From Brevibacillus_D fluminis_A (GTDB taxonomy: Bacteria; Bacillota; Bacilli; Brevibacillales; Brevibacillaceae): 64,000 bases of DNA. The notes under the pieces were generated by a model, which was not told the DNA's origin, ran no database searches, and worked only from the letters and a program-made list of their open reading frames with translations. Position numbers and translations under genes: made by a program. Below, in pieces: positions 47,260 through 55,343 of the stretch (its first letter is position 1; each line of letters starts with the position of its first letter). The stretch lies in assembly GCF_052072235.1 (NCBI RefSeq), contig NZ_CM125436.1, positions 480,001-544,000 on the forward strand, written 5' to 3'.

Positions 47260-49500
47260 ATGAGTTATAAACAAATTGTGCAAATAATGTGGATATTATT
47301 GCTGCTTATCCCCATGCTTGTTCAAGCGGATAGCGGACTGGCGGCAGCTTCAGACACAAGGCAAGCGGTTGTCGTGTTTATCGACGGGCTCTCGTTTGCG
47401 GATGTGGACAAGTTGAGAAATCATCCACAGCTACAAGCAGCGCTTTCTTCCGCAGCCTTTGGGGCGATGAGTATCCGTACGCCGGGAGCCCGGACGGCGG
47501 AAAATGCCTATTTGCTGATGGGGAGCGGCGCGCAGGCAGTATATACGGCTCCGAGCGGTACCGCTTATTCTCCGGAAGAGCTGCTTTCAAACGGCGAGCG
47601 GGCAGGGGAACGGATGAAGCAGGTCGGGCGCTTGGACGGAGGGGGAGCGGAACGCGCAGCCGTTTTGTTTCCGGGAATCCAGCGGCTGCTGAATGACAAT
47701 CAGGATCGCCCTTTCACGGAACGAATCGGATTGCTCGGGAGCACGCTGAAAGAACACGGCATGCGCATGACGCTGCTGGGAAACAACGACTACGGTGCCG
47801 TTCGGCAGAGGCCGGCGGCGCTCTTTGCGATGGACAGGGACGGCATGATCGCAGATGGGGATGTTACGGCGGGAACGCTCAGGCAGGCTCCCACGTACCC
47901 TTATGGCGTGAGAACGGATTATGACAAGCTGGCCCGGAGCGCGGCGATGCAGCAAGGCAGCGGCATTACCGTCATTGAACTCGGCGACCTGGCCCGTCTC
48001 TACAGGCTGCAGCCGATGATGAGCCCGGAGCGGTTCGAACGACAATACCAAGCGGTGATAACTGATCTGGGGCGATTTCTCGCCCGGCTGACCGCCGACC
48101 AACAGGCGAACAAACAAATGCTCATGGTCGCTTCCTCGGGCGTCAATCCTGCTGCACAGAAGGCGAAATCGCTTTTGCTGCCGATTCTGGTCTGGCAGGA
48201 GAATCGAAGCGGTTCGCTTTTTTCTTATACAACACGGCAAGACGGGTTGGTGAGCGGTCTTGACGTGATGCCGACGCTGCTCGCATGGCTCGATCTGCCG
48301 ATCCCCGCTGAAGCGACAGGTCATGTCATGCGTGCCAAGGGTGCGGATGGGCTATCGATGGATGAAATGTTTGCGAGAGTGAATTGGATCGACCATGTGT
48401 ACCGGTACCGCTCCGCCGTTCTTTCCGGCTATGTGATCATGCAGATCGTCGCGCTTGTTGCCGGGCTTGCGATCTGGCTTTGGCAGCGCAAGACGGGGGT
48501 GCCGATTGCAGTGGGGGTGAAGCGTCCTGTGCGAATTGTGCTGTTTTCCCTTTTGTTTTATCCGGGGCTTTTGCTCGTGGAGCCTTTGCTTCCTTGGCGG
48601 CTGCCGCCTGTCGTGATTCTTGCCCTGCTGTTCTTCGTGACGATGATCATCGCGACTTGGCTGGAAGGGCGCGGGTTTGTCCCCGCGCTGATGCTGACGG
48701 GTGGACTCACGGCTGCCGGCATAGTGGCGGACGGCTTCATGGGCGGGCGCATCATCAGCCGCTCTTATCTTGGCTACGACCCGGTCATCGGCGCACGCTT
48801 TTACGGATTGGGGAACGAACTGGAAGGCGTGCTGATCGGTGCCAGCATTCTTTTTGCGGCGGCTGTCTACGAAAGGGGAGGCAGGCGGCGGGGGCGGACG
48901 TGTGATCTTGCTGCCGCCCTTGTATTCGGGGGGGTGCTCATCTATATGGCTTTGCCGTCGTTTGGGGCGAATGCAGGCGGGTTTTTGGCGGGGGCGATCG
49001 GATTCGGTATGGCGATGCTGCGATTCCGCCAAGTGACGATAAAAAGGCGAGAACTCCTACTCTTTGCGGGAATTCTCGCCGGTGGAATCGGTATTTTGAT
49101 TGCAGCCAACCTTTGGTCCGCCGAACCGCTCACACATGTGGGCAAGGTTGCCCAGCAGATCGTGGCGGGCGATTGGACAGCGATCGCGCAGATTGTGGAA
49201 CGGAAAGTGGCGATGAATGTGAGGTTGATCCGCGTCTCGCTTTGGAGCAAAGGGTTTTTTGTCTCATTGATCGCGCTCGGCGTGCTGACATTTTGGTCAG
49301 GCCGCTTCATGCAGCACCTTGCCCGAAAATGGCCGTTTCTCATCGGCGGGTTCCGCGGGATCGTCGCAGGTTCTCTCGCCGGATTGATTTTGAACGATTC
49401 GGGGATCATCTCTGCCGCCACATCGATCATTTTCTTCGCCATCCCGGCGTTGTATGCGGCGCTTGATGACCGGGCGCTTTCGGCTGAGCGGTCCACGTAG
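47260..49500 (+). CDS. Large membrane protein with alkaline-phosphatase-like outer domain
   Basis: About 746 residues. A signal/anchor helix (about 5-30) is followed by an outer domain of ~350 residues that starts QAVVVFIDGLSFADVDKL, close to the metal-binding start of the alkaline-phosphatase superfamily, and contains LVASSGVNP-like and GLVSGLDVMPTLLAWLDLPI segments seen late in such domains. From about residue 390 on there are roughly ten membrane helices, with ARFYGLGNELEGVLIGASIL and SFGANAGGFLAGAIGF between them. No known function. ATG 47260 follows AACAGGAGGCACC. It stands alone after the DnaA boxes. Confidence 0.75.
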   Translation: MSYKQIVQIMWILLLLIPMLVQADSGLAAASDTRQAVVVFIDGLSFADVDKLRNHPQLQAALSSAAFGAMSIRTPGARTAENAYLLMGSGAQAVYTAPSGTAYSPEELLSNGERAGERMKQVGRLDGGGAERAAVLFPGIQRLLNDNQDRPFTERIGLLGSTLKEHGMRMTLLGNNDYGAVRQRPAALFAMDRDGMIADGDVTAGTLRQAPTYPYGVRTDYDKLARSAAMQQGSGITVIELGDLARLYRLQPMMSPERFERQYQAVITDLGRFLARLTADQQANKQMLMVASSGVNPAAQKAKSLLLPILVWQENRSGSLFSYTTRQDGLVSGLDVMPTLLAWLDLPIPAEATGHVMRAKGADGLSMDEMFARVNWIDHVYRYRSAVLSGYVIMQIVALVAGLAIWLWQRKTGVPIAVGVKRPVRIVLFSLLFYPGLLLVEPLLPWRLPPVVILALLFFVTMIIATWLEGRGFVPALMLTGGLTAAGIVADGFMGGRIISRSYLGYDPVIGARFYGLGNELEGVLIGASILFAAAVYERGGRRRGRTCDLAAALVFGGVLIYMALPSFGANAGGFLAGAIGFGMAMLRFRQVTIKRRELLLFAGILAGGIGILIAANLWSAEPLTHVGKVAQQIVAGDWTAIAQIVERKVAMNVRLIRVSLWSKGFFVSLIALGVLTFWSGRFMQHLARKWPFLIGGFRGIVAGSLAGLILNDSGIISAATSIIFFAIPALYAALDDRALSAERST

Positions 49501-49529
49501 CTTGTCATCGTATCGAATACGCGATCCTG

Positions 49530-51458
49530 CTATTCGGACAGCTCCTGCCACTCTTCGTACAGCGACTCGATTTGCGTTTTTGCCTGCTGAATCTGATCGT
49601 TGCGCTGCTGCGCCTGCACATGATCGCTGTATACTTCCGGAAGGCAGAGTTCACCCTCCAGACGGGCGATCGTTTCCTCGCATTGCATGATCGCAGCTTC
49701 GATTTCTTCCAGCCGCTTTTGGCGCTGCCGCTCGCGGCGTTTGGCATCCTTATCCTGCTCGTAGCTGCTTTTTTCCACAGGCTCGGCGGAAGCGCCGCGT
49801 TTTGCAGCATTGGCTGCCGCTTGCTCAGCCGCCATTTCCGCCAGCTCCTGCTTTTTCTCGACAAAGTAATCGTAATTGCCGAGGTAGCTTGTGACGCCAT
49901 CGGGCGACAGTTCGAGCACGCGCGTCGCGATCTTGTTCAGGAAGTAGCGGTCATGCGAAACGAACAGGATGGTGCCCGGGTAGTCGTACAGCGCGTTTTC
50001 CAGCACTTCCTTGCTGAGGATGTCCAGATGGTTGGTCGGCTCGTCGAAAATGAGGAAGTTGGCTTGCTTCAGAAGGAGCTTGGCCAAGGAAACCCGCGCT
50101 CGCTCGCCACCGGACAGCTCGCCGATCCGCTTTTGCACGTCGTCCCCGGAAAACAGGAAGTTGCCGAGCAAGGTGCGCACATCTTTCTCCGGCATGAGTG
50201 GATAATCATCCCAAATTTCAGCAAGAATCGTTTTGCTTGTATTGAGGTGCCGCTGCTCCTGATCGTAATAGCCGATCATCACGTTGCTGCCCAATTGGAA
50301 CGTGCCGGCATGCTGTTGCAATTGACCGACGATCGTTTTGAGCAGCGTCGATTTGCCGATTCCGTTCGGCCCGACCAATGCCACTCGTTCTTCTCGCTCG
50401 ATCTCGAAGCTGAGGTTGCGGGAGAGGACGGCGTCCGGATAGCCGATGGACAAGCCGGACGCTTTCATCACCACATGCCCGCTCATTTTGGCAATATCGA
50501 AAGAAAAGCTGGCCGATTTGTTATGGGCGATCGGCTTCTCCATCCGGTCCATTTTTTCCAGCGTTTTGCGTCTGCTCTGCGCCCGCTTGGTAGTGGAGGC
50601 GCGCGCAAGGTTGCGAGCGATGAAATCTTCGAGCTTGGCGATTTCCTCCTGCTGCTTGTCGAACTTTTTCAGCTCCTGCTCCAGCGAGGCGGCCTTCAGG
50701 TCGAGAAAGCGGGAGTAGTTGCCGACATAGCGGGTCGCTCGCGTGCGCTCGATCTCATATACCACATTGACCAGCTTGTCGAGGAAATAGCGGTCATGGG
50801 AGACGATCAGGACGGCTCCCTTGTAATTTTGCAAATAACCTTCCAGCCAGGTGAGCGTCTCGATATCCAGATGGTTCGTCGGCTCGTCCAACAGCAAAAG
50901 GTCAGGCGATTGGAGCAAGAGCTTGGCCAATGCAAGGCGGGTCTTTTGTCCGCCGCTGAGCGTCTTGATCGGAGACTGATAGTCCATTTCGGCAAAACGC
51001 AGGCCGTGCAGCACGCCGCGGATCGAAGCCTCGTAGCTGTAACCTCCGCGCTCCTTGAACGCCTCGGAGCGCCGGGAGTAATCCTCCAGAATTTGCTGGT
51101 AGCGCCGCTCGTCAGCGAGAACAGCCGGATCGCCCATCATGGCTTCCAGCTTGCGCAGTTCCGCTTCTTCCTTTTGCAGGTCGGTAAAGACGAGCAACAT
51201 CTCCGCCCAGATCGAGTTTTCCGATTCCAACCCCGTGTTCTGCGCCAAATACCCCATCGTCACTTCCTTGGGGATGCGAACCGCGCCGCTGTCATAGCTG
51301 AGCTGTCCGGCGAGGATTTTCATCAGGGTGGATTTGCCCGCGCCGTTGACACCGACCAAACCGACGCGTTCTCCTGTTTGTATTTGAAGGGAAATATCTT
51401 GTAAAATAACATCGATACCGTACGCTTTTTGGATGCGTTCTGCTTGTAATAAAATCAT
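49530..51458 (-). CDS. ydiF: ABC-F family ATPase (YdiF-like)
   Basis: 642 residues with two ABC domains and no membrane part. Walker A motifs are GVNGAGKST (about 37-45) and GPNGIGKST (second half), each with LSGGQKTRLALAKLL- or LSGGERARVSLAKLL-type signatures; a charged coiled C-terminal tail (KDAKRRERQRQKRLEEIEA) is typical of YdiF. ABC-F proteins act on the ribosome. The linker region between the domains (ARASTTKRAQSRRKTLEKMD) is intact. Convergent with the membrane protein gene, 29 bases apart. Confidence 0.94.
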   Translation of the reverse strand: MILLQAERIQKAYGIDVILQDISLQIQTGERVGLVGVNGAGKSTLMKILAGQLSYDSGAVRIPKEVTMGYLAQNTGLESENSIWAEMLLVFTDLQKEEAELRKLEAMMGDPAVLADERRYQQILEDYSRRSEAFKERGGYSYEASIRGVLHGLRFAEMDYQSPIKTLSGGQKTRLALAKLLLQSPDLLLLDEPTNHLDIETLTWLEGYLQNYKGAVLIVSHDRYFLDKLVNVVYEIERTRATRYVGNYSRFLDLKAASLEQELKKFDKQQEEIAKLEDFIARNLARASTTKRAQSRRKTLEKMDRMEKPIAHNKSASFSFDIAKMSGHVVMKASGLSIGYPDAVLSRNLSFEIEREERVALVGPNGIGKSTLLKTIVGQLQQHAGTFQLGSNVMIGYYDQEQRHLNTSKTILAEIWDDYPLMPEKDVRTLLGNFLFSGDDVQKRIGELSGGERARVSLAKLLLKQANFLIFDEPTNHLDILSKEVLENALYDYPGTILFVSHDRYFLNKIATRVLELSPDGVTSYLGNYDYFVEKKQELAEMAAEQAAANAAKRGASAEPVEKSSYEQDKDAKRRERQRQKRLEEIEAAIMQCEETIARLEGELCLPEVYSDHVQAQQRNDQIQQAKTQIESLYEEWQELSE

Positions 51459-51535
51459 GATTTCACCTCAAGGTAATTCATTCTATCTAGTGTATCCCAA
51501 TGAAGAGAGAGTGGACAAGGGGAGAGGAATTTCAT

Positions 51536-52138
51536 ATGGAGATGAAAGCGCGGAAACAGGCTTTGCGAAATCAGGTTTTGGTACGGCGCCAAGCGTTGTC
51601 CGAGCAGGAGCGATGCGAGCGGTCGGCCCGGGCTGTCCAGTTTCTGATGCAGTTTGATGAGTTGGCCGCCTGCAAAACCGTGATGGTGTTTTACCCGTTC
51701 CGCGACGAGATTGACACCCGGCCGTTTTTAGCGTTTGCCCAGAAGCGAGGGCAGGAGGTGTGGCTGCCGTATACCGATATGAAGAATAAGCGGATCATTC
51801 CTTATGTTTATACCGGGGAAGATTGCCTCAAGCTAGGATCGTATGGCATCTGCGAGCCGGACATTGCCCGCTGTGCGCCCGCCGACGTGGCGAAGCTCGA
51901 TGCGGTCGTGCTGCCTGGCGTCGCTTTTGACCGCCGAGGTGGAAGGATGGGGTATGGTGCCGGCTACTATGACCGGTTTCTTGCCGGATTGCCCGCAGCG
52001 CCGCTTTTGATCGGCCTTTCGTTTGACGTGCAGGTAGTCGATGAAGTTCCGACAGAGCCCCATGATTTTCGCGTTCCGTACATCGCGACAGAATCAGGTA
52101 TATCTGCTACATTTCCGCCACAGTTCGAACGCAGCTAG
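51536..52138 (+). CDS. 5-formyltetrahydrofolate cyclo-ligase
   Basis: 200 residues. Typical motifs are KARKQALRNQVLVRRQALSE at the start, VVLPGVAFDRRGGRMGYGAG and YYDRFLA near the C-terminus. It makes 5,10-methenyl-tetrahydrofolate from 5-formyl-tetrahydrofolate and ATP. Start ATG 51536 follows GGGGAGAGGAATTTCAT. It runs divergently from ydiF. Its stop is 45 bases before the moaB start. Confidence 0.93.
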   Translation: MEMKARKQALRNQVLVRRQALSEQERCERSARAVQFLMQFDELAACKTVMVFYPFRDEIDTRPFLAFAQKRGQEVWLPYTDMKNKRIIPYVYTGEDCLKLGSYGICEPDIARCAPADVAKLDAVVLPGVAFDRRGGRMGYGAGYYDRFLAGLPAAPLLIGLSFDVQVVDEVPTEPHDFRVPYIATESGISATFPPQFERS

Positions 52139-52153
52139 TGCGGACCGATATAG

Positions 52154-52159
52154 TATAAT
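52154..52159 (+). promoter_or_regulatory. -10 box for moaB
   Basis: Perfect TATAAT between the cyclo-ligase stop and moaB; no clear -35. Confidence 0.45.
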
Positions 52160-52183
52160 GGAGTATTGACTGGAGGTATGAAC

Positions 52184-52699
52184 ATGTCCCAATGGAAAAT
52201 CGGCGTCATTACCGCAAGTGATTCAATTGCCCGCGGAGAGCGGGAGGATGACCGCATCGAGTTGCTCAAGGTGCTGATTCGCGAATGGTTGAAATGTGAA
52301 GTTGCCGTTCATCGCAAAGTGCCTGACAACATGGAAGAGCTGCAAGAAACGATGATAGAGCTGGTTGACCGTGAAAAGTGCGATCTGTTGATTGTCGCTG
52401 GCGGAACCGGTTTAAGCCCAAGGGACGTAACGCCTGAGGTGACCCAATGGGTGATTGACCGCCCGATGCCTGGACTGGTGGAGGAAATGAGACGCGCAGG
52501 CATGCAGCAGTCGAGACGCGCCATGCTGACGCGCGCAGCCGCCGGAACACGGGGCAATTCCTTGATCTTCAACCTGCCAGGACACCCGAAAGGCGTCAAA
52601 ATCTGCTTTGAGGCGATTGCGGATATGCTTCCGGACGCACTTTACATTCTGCAAGGAACGGAAAAGGCGGATGAGGATTGGGGCGGATTGGGTTGGTAA
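52184..52699 (+). CDS. moaB: Molybdopterin biosynthesis protein MoaB/Mog family
   Basis: 171 residues, MoCF fold: IGVITASDSIARGEREDDRI, then LLIVAGGTGLSPRDVTPEV and LPGHPKGVKICFEAIADMLP. The family adenylates molybdopterin on the way to molybdenum cofactor. CTGGAGG lies seven bases before ATG 52184; a TTG and an ATG just upstream are less well placed. The end overlaps the next gene. Confidence 0.9.
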   Translation: MSQWKIGVITASDSIARGEREDDRIELLKVLIREWLKCEVAVHRKVPDNMEELQETMIELVDREKCDLLIVAGGTGLSPRDVTPEVTQWVIDRPMPGLVEEMRRAGMQQSRRAMLTRAAAGTRGNSLIFNLPGHPKGVKICFEAIADMLPDALYILQGTEKADEDWGGLGW

Positions 52700-53694
52700 A
52701 CAAGCCTTCTTTTAAAGAGGTGCCAGTCCGCGAAGCGGTTGGGCTCGTCCTGCCGCATGACATGACACAGATTTTGCCCGGCGAGTTTAAAGGGCGTTTG
52801 TTTAAAAAGGGGCATGTGATTACGGAAGACGATATCGAGCCCTTGCTGTCGATCGGCAAGGAGCACATCTACATCTTGGACATGCCCGAAAACTGCTTGC
52901 ACGAAAACGAGGCTGCCGAACGTATCGCGGCAGCGGTTGCAGGGCCTTCGCTGATGAAGACAGAGCCGTATGAAGGAAAAATTAGCTTGAAGACACCTAC
53001 CCTCGGATTGACTAAAATCAATGAGGCGGCGATTCATGCCATCAACAGTCTGGAAGCGATTGCGCTCGCGACGGTCGAAACCAATCAGGTGGTGCAGCCG
53101 GGGGGATCGGTGGCGGCCACGCGCATCATCCCGCTGATCATCGAGGAAGAGCGCATCGTCGAGCTGGAAAAACTGGCAGCGACATTCGCAGGTCCGATCG
53201 TCGATGTGATTCCGTTCCCGAAGCGGCGCATCGGCTTGGTCACGACCGGCAGCGAGGTGTTTGGCGGACGCATCGCCGACAAATTCGGTCCGGCGATCAA
53301 GGCGAAGGTGGAGGCGTTCGGCTCTGAAGTGGTCGAGCAGCGCTTGGCGCCGGATGATAAGGCGCTGATCGAGCGGGAGATTCGTTATTTTGTCGAGCAG
53401 CAGGTGGATCTCATTCTGGTGACCGGCGGCATGTCGGTTGACCCGGATGACCGGACGCCAGGGGCGATCGCAGGAGCGGGGGCGGAAGTGGTCCGCTACG
53501 GGACGCCGATGCTTCCGGGGTCGATGCTATTGGTTGGCTATATCGGGAATATCCCGATTTTAGGCCTGCCAGGCGCAGTCATGCACGAGCCGTTTACATC
53601 GTTCGATGTGTTTCTCCCGAGAATTTTGGCCGGCGAGCGCATCGCGGCGGATGATATGACACGGCTAGGCTATGGCGGCTTGCGCAAATGTTAA
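52678..53694 (+). CDS. Molybdopterin-binding protein (MoCF domain, MoeA-like)
   Basis: 338 residues. The C-terminal half is a MoCF domain (RRIGLVTTGSEVFGGRIADK; VDLILVTGGMSVDPDDRTPG; ILGLPGAVMHEPFTSFDVFL). The N-terminal half (LVLPHDMTQILPGEFKGRLF) resembles the start of MoeA but the protein is shorter than MoeA (about 400). Probably it binds molybdopterin or molybdopterin-AMP in cofactor assembly. The start is uncertain: TTG 52678 (AGGCGG seven bases before) or TTG 52693; both overlap the moaB stop. No other moa or mob genes are in the window. Confidence 0.8.
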   Translation: MGRIGLVNKPSFKEVPVREAVGLVLPHDMTQILPGEFKGRLFKKGHVITEDDIEPLLSIGKEHIYILDMPENCLHENEAAERIAAAVAGPSLMKTEPYEGKISLKTPTLGLTKINEAAIHAINSLEAIALATVETNQVVQPGGSVAATRIIPLIIEEERIVELEKLAATFAGPIVDVIPFPKRRIGLVTTGSEVFGGRIADKFGPAIKAKVEAFGSEVVEQRLAPDDKALIEREIRYFVEQQVDLILVTGGMSVDPDDRTPGAIAGAGAEVVRYGTPMLPGSMLLVGYIGNIPILGLPGAVMHEPFTSFDVFLPRILAGERIAADDMTRLGYGGLRKC

Positions 53695-53725
53695 AAGAAA
53701 CACAATTTGAAAGGGGCGTTTTGTG

Positions 53726-54067
53726 ATGAGTTCGATTGGGATTCCTGGATTAATTCTTATTTTGCTTTTGGCACTTGTACTGTTTGGCCCGAAAAAGCTC
53801 CCTGAATTGGGACGTGCCGTCGGAAACACCCTGAAAGAATTCAAAAATGCGACGCGCGGCCTGACCAAGGACGAGGACGAGGAAGAAGATCGTAAAAAAG
53901 TAGAAGCAGCTCCGGTAAGCGCTCAAGAAAAAGATGCGATCGACCGCGCGAAGCTGGAGAAAGAAATTCGCGAAAGAATCGAGCGCGAGCGTATGGAAGC
54001 GGAAATCCGTGAGAAACTGGAAAAAGAGCGACTGCAAGCGAAAGAGGAGCAGCAAAAAGTGCAATAA
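53726..54067 (+). CDS. tatA: Sec-independent translocase protein TatA, with long charged tail
   Basis: 113 residues. The first half is TatA: one membrane helix (LILILLLALVLFG), the hinge PKKLPELGRAVGN, and an amphipathic helix. The second half (about 55-113) is a highly charged coiled coil (IRERIERERMEAEIREKLEK), making the protein about twice as long as TatAy of B. subtilis. It forms the pore or membrane-thinning unit for folded proteins. ATG 53726 follows AAAGGGGCGTTTTGTG; tatC is 18 bases downstream. Confidence 0.92.
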   Translation: MSSIGIPGLILILLLALVLFGPKKLPELGRAVGNTLKEFKNATRGLTKDEDEEEDRKKVEAAPVSAQEKDAIDRAKLEKEIRERIERERMEAEIREKLEKERLQAKEEQQKVQ

Positions 54068-54085
54068 CGTAAGGCAGGTGCAAGG

Positions 54086-54865
54086 ATGAGTGTCGACCGT
54101 GATATGACGATGATTGAACACCTGACAGAGCTGCGCAGACGGATTATTTGGGTTCTTGTCGTGTTTGCGCTTGCCCTGATCGCAGGGTTGTTTCTGGCGA
54201 ATCCCGTGATCACCTATCTGAAAGAAAGCCCTTTGGCTGGAGGAGTTCCGCTTAAGTCGTTCCATCCTTCCGACGCTCTCCAGGTTTACATGCAGTTTGC
54301 TTTTGTTATCGGAATGATCGTGACGCTGCCGGTCGCCTTGTTTCATATCTGGCGGTTTGTCAGTCCTGGATTGCGCGTGCAGGAACGACGCATGACCCTC
54401 TATTTCATTCCGGTGGCATTCTTTCTGTTTATTGCCGGGATCGCGTTTGGCTATTTCGTCGTGTTCCCGATGGTCATGCAGTTCATGGCCGGGATCACAA
54501 AAGGGATGGAAGCCGATCCGAACTATGGGATCGCCCAATATTTCAGCTTTTTGTTTAACATGGTTATCCCGTTCGGAGTGCTGTTTGAACTCCCGATCGT
54601 GGTGATGTTCCTCACGCGATTGCGGATTCTGAACCCGATGCGTCTGGCGAAAATGAGACGGATCGCGTACTTTGTGCTGGCGGTCATCGCCATCACGTTA
54701 ACCCCGCCCGATTTTCTCAGCGACTTTATGGTAATGATCCCGCTCCTTGTTTTGTATGAAGTGAGCATCTGGCTGTCCAAAGTCGTCTATCGCAAGCAGC
54801 TGAAGGAAGACGAGGAATGGGAACGCAATTATGACACAATGGAAGAAAACCCTCTCACGCCGTAA
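54086..54865 (+). CDS. tatC: Sec-independent translocase protein TatC
   Basis: 259 residues, six membrane helices. The N-terminal MTMIEHLTELRRRIIWVLVV and the FVSPGLRVQERR loop are the conserved parts that recognise twin-arginine signals. With TatA it makes a two-component Tat system, as usual in Bacilli. GCAGGTGCAAGG precedes the ATG. No obvious Tat substrate gene is adjacent. A terminator overlaps its stop. Confidence 0.95.
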   Translation: MSVDRDMTMIEHLTELRRRIIWVLVVFALALIAGLFLANPVITYLKESPLAGGVPLKSFHPSDALQVYMQFAFVIGMIVTLPVALFHIWRFVSPGLRVQERRMTLYFIPVAFFLFIAGIAFGYFVVFPMVMQFMAGITKGMEADPNYGIAQYFSFLFNMVIPFGVLFELPIVVMFLTRLRILNPMRLAKMRRIAYFVLAVIAITLTPPDFLSDFMVMIPLLVLYEVSIWLSKVVYRKQLKEDEEWERNYDTMEENPLTP

Positions 54866-54892
54866 AAAGGCGGAGAGGGTTTTGCTTTTTCG
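54847..54892 (+). terminator. Terminator after tatC
   Basis: AAAACCCTCTC-A-CGCC pairs with GGCG-G-AGAGGGTTTT around GTAAAAA, then GCTTTTTC; the stop codon lies in the loop. Confidence 0.88.
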
Positions 54893-54928
54893 GCAATACT
54901 AGGGAAAACAGGCGAAAGGTGGATTGCG

Positions 54929-55342
54929 ATGCAGTTTTTTCTGGCGCTTTGCTTGTTGTTTTCCCCATTGGAGTCCGTGGCAGCAGAGCAGGTGGAGCTG
55001 TTCGATACGGATCAGGAGCGTGTGGTGCAGGCGTTTGCGAATTCGTCGGCATTTCAAGAGGAGGCGCTACATATTTTAGACAGTGTGACTGGGAGGGTGC
55101 TGGAGCTATCCCCCTCGCTGGAGCATGCGCTGATTGTGAAAATTCCGCTTGCCCCGCCGAAATCGCTCGCCGTGCCTGCAGCGAAAATTGACGAAAAGGT
55201 TCTGTCGGTTTTTGTCATCATGCCCAAGCAACAAAATCGCAAGCCGTGGCTGATCGTGCATACGAAAAAGGAAGAGACGCTTTTGCTCGAATTCACCCAG
55301 GGGCTCGCCCGGCTGCGCCAGTTGATCGACAAGCCGTCATGA
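54929..55342 (+). CDS. Small secreted protein of unknown function
   Basis: 137 residues with a short signal peptide (1-19, FFLALCLLFSPLESVAA). The mature part is mixed (ERVVQAFANSSAFQEEALHI; KPWLIVHTKKEETLLLEFTQ). No family recognised. GAAAGGTGG precedes the ATG. It runs tail to tail with the CAP-domain gene, one base apart, and no terminator is visible between them. Confidence 0.7.
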   Translation: MQFFLALCLLFSPLESVAAEQVELFDTDQERVVQAFANSSAFQEEALHILDSVTGRVLELSPSLEHALIVKIPLAPPKSLAVPAAKIDEKVLSVFVIMPKQQNRKPWLIVHTKKEETLLLEFTQGLARLRQLIDKPS

Positions 55343-55343
55343 C

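Noticed and set aside
49572..51404. 610-residue open frame on the plus strand opposite ydiF
   Set aside because: It is antisense to a clearly conserved ABC-F gene and has low-complexity V/R/Q/H-rich text with no family resemblance.
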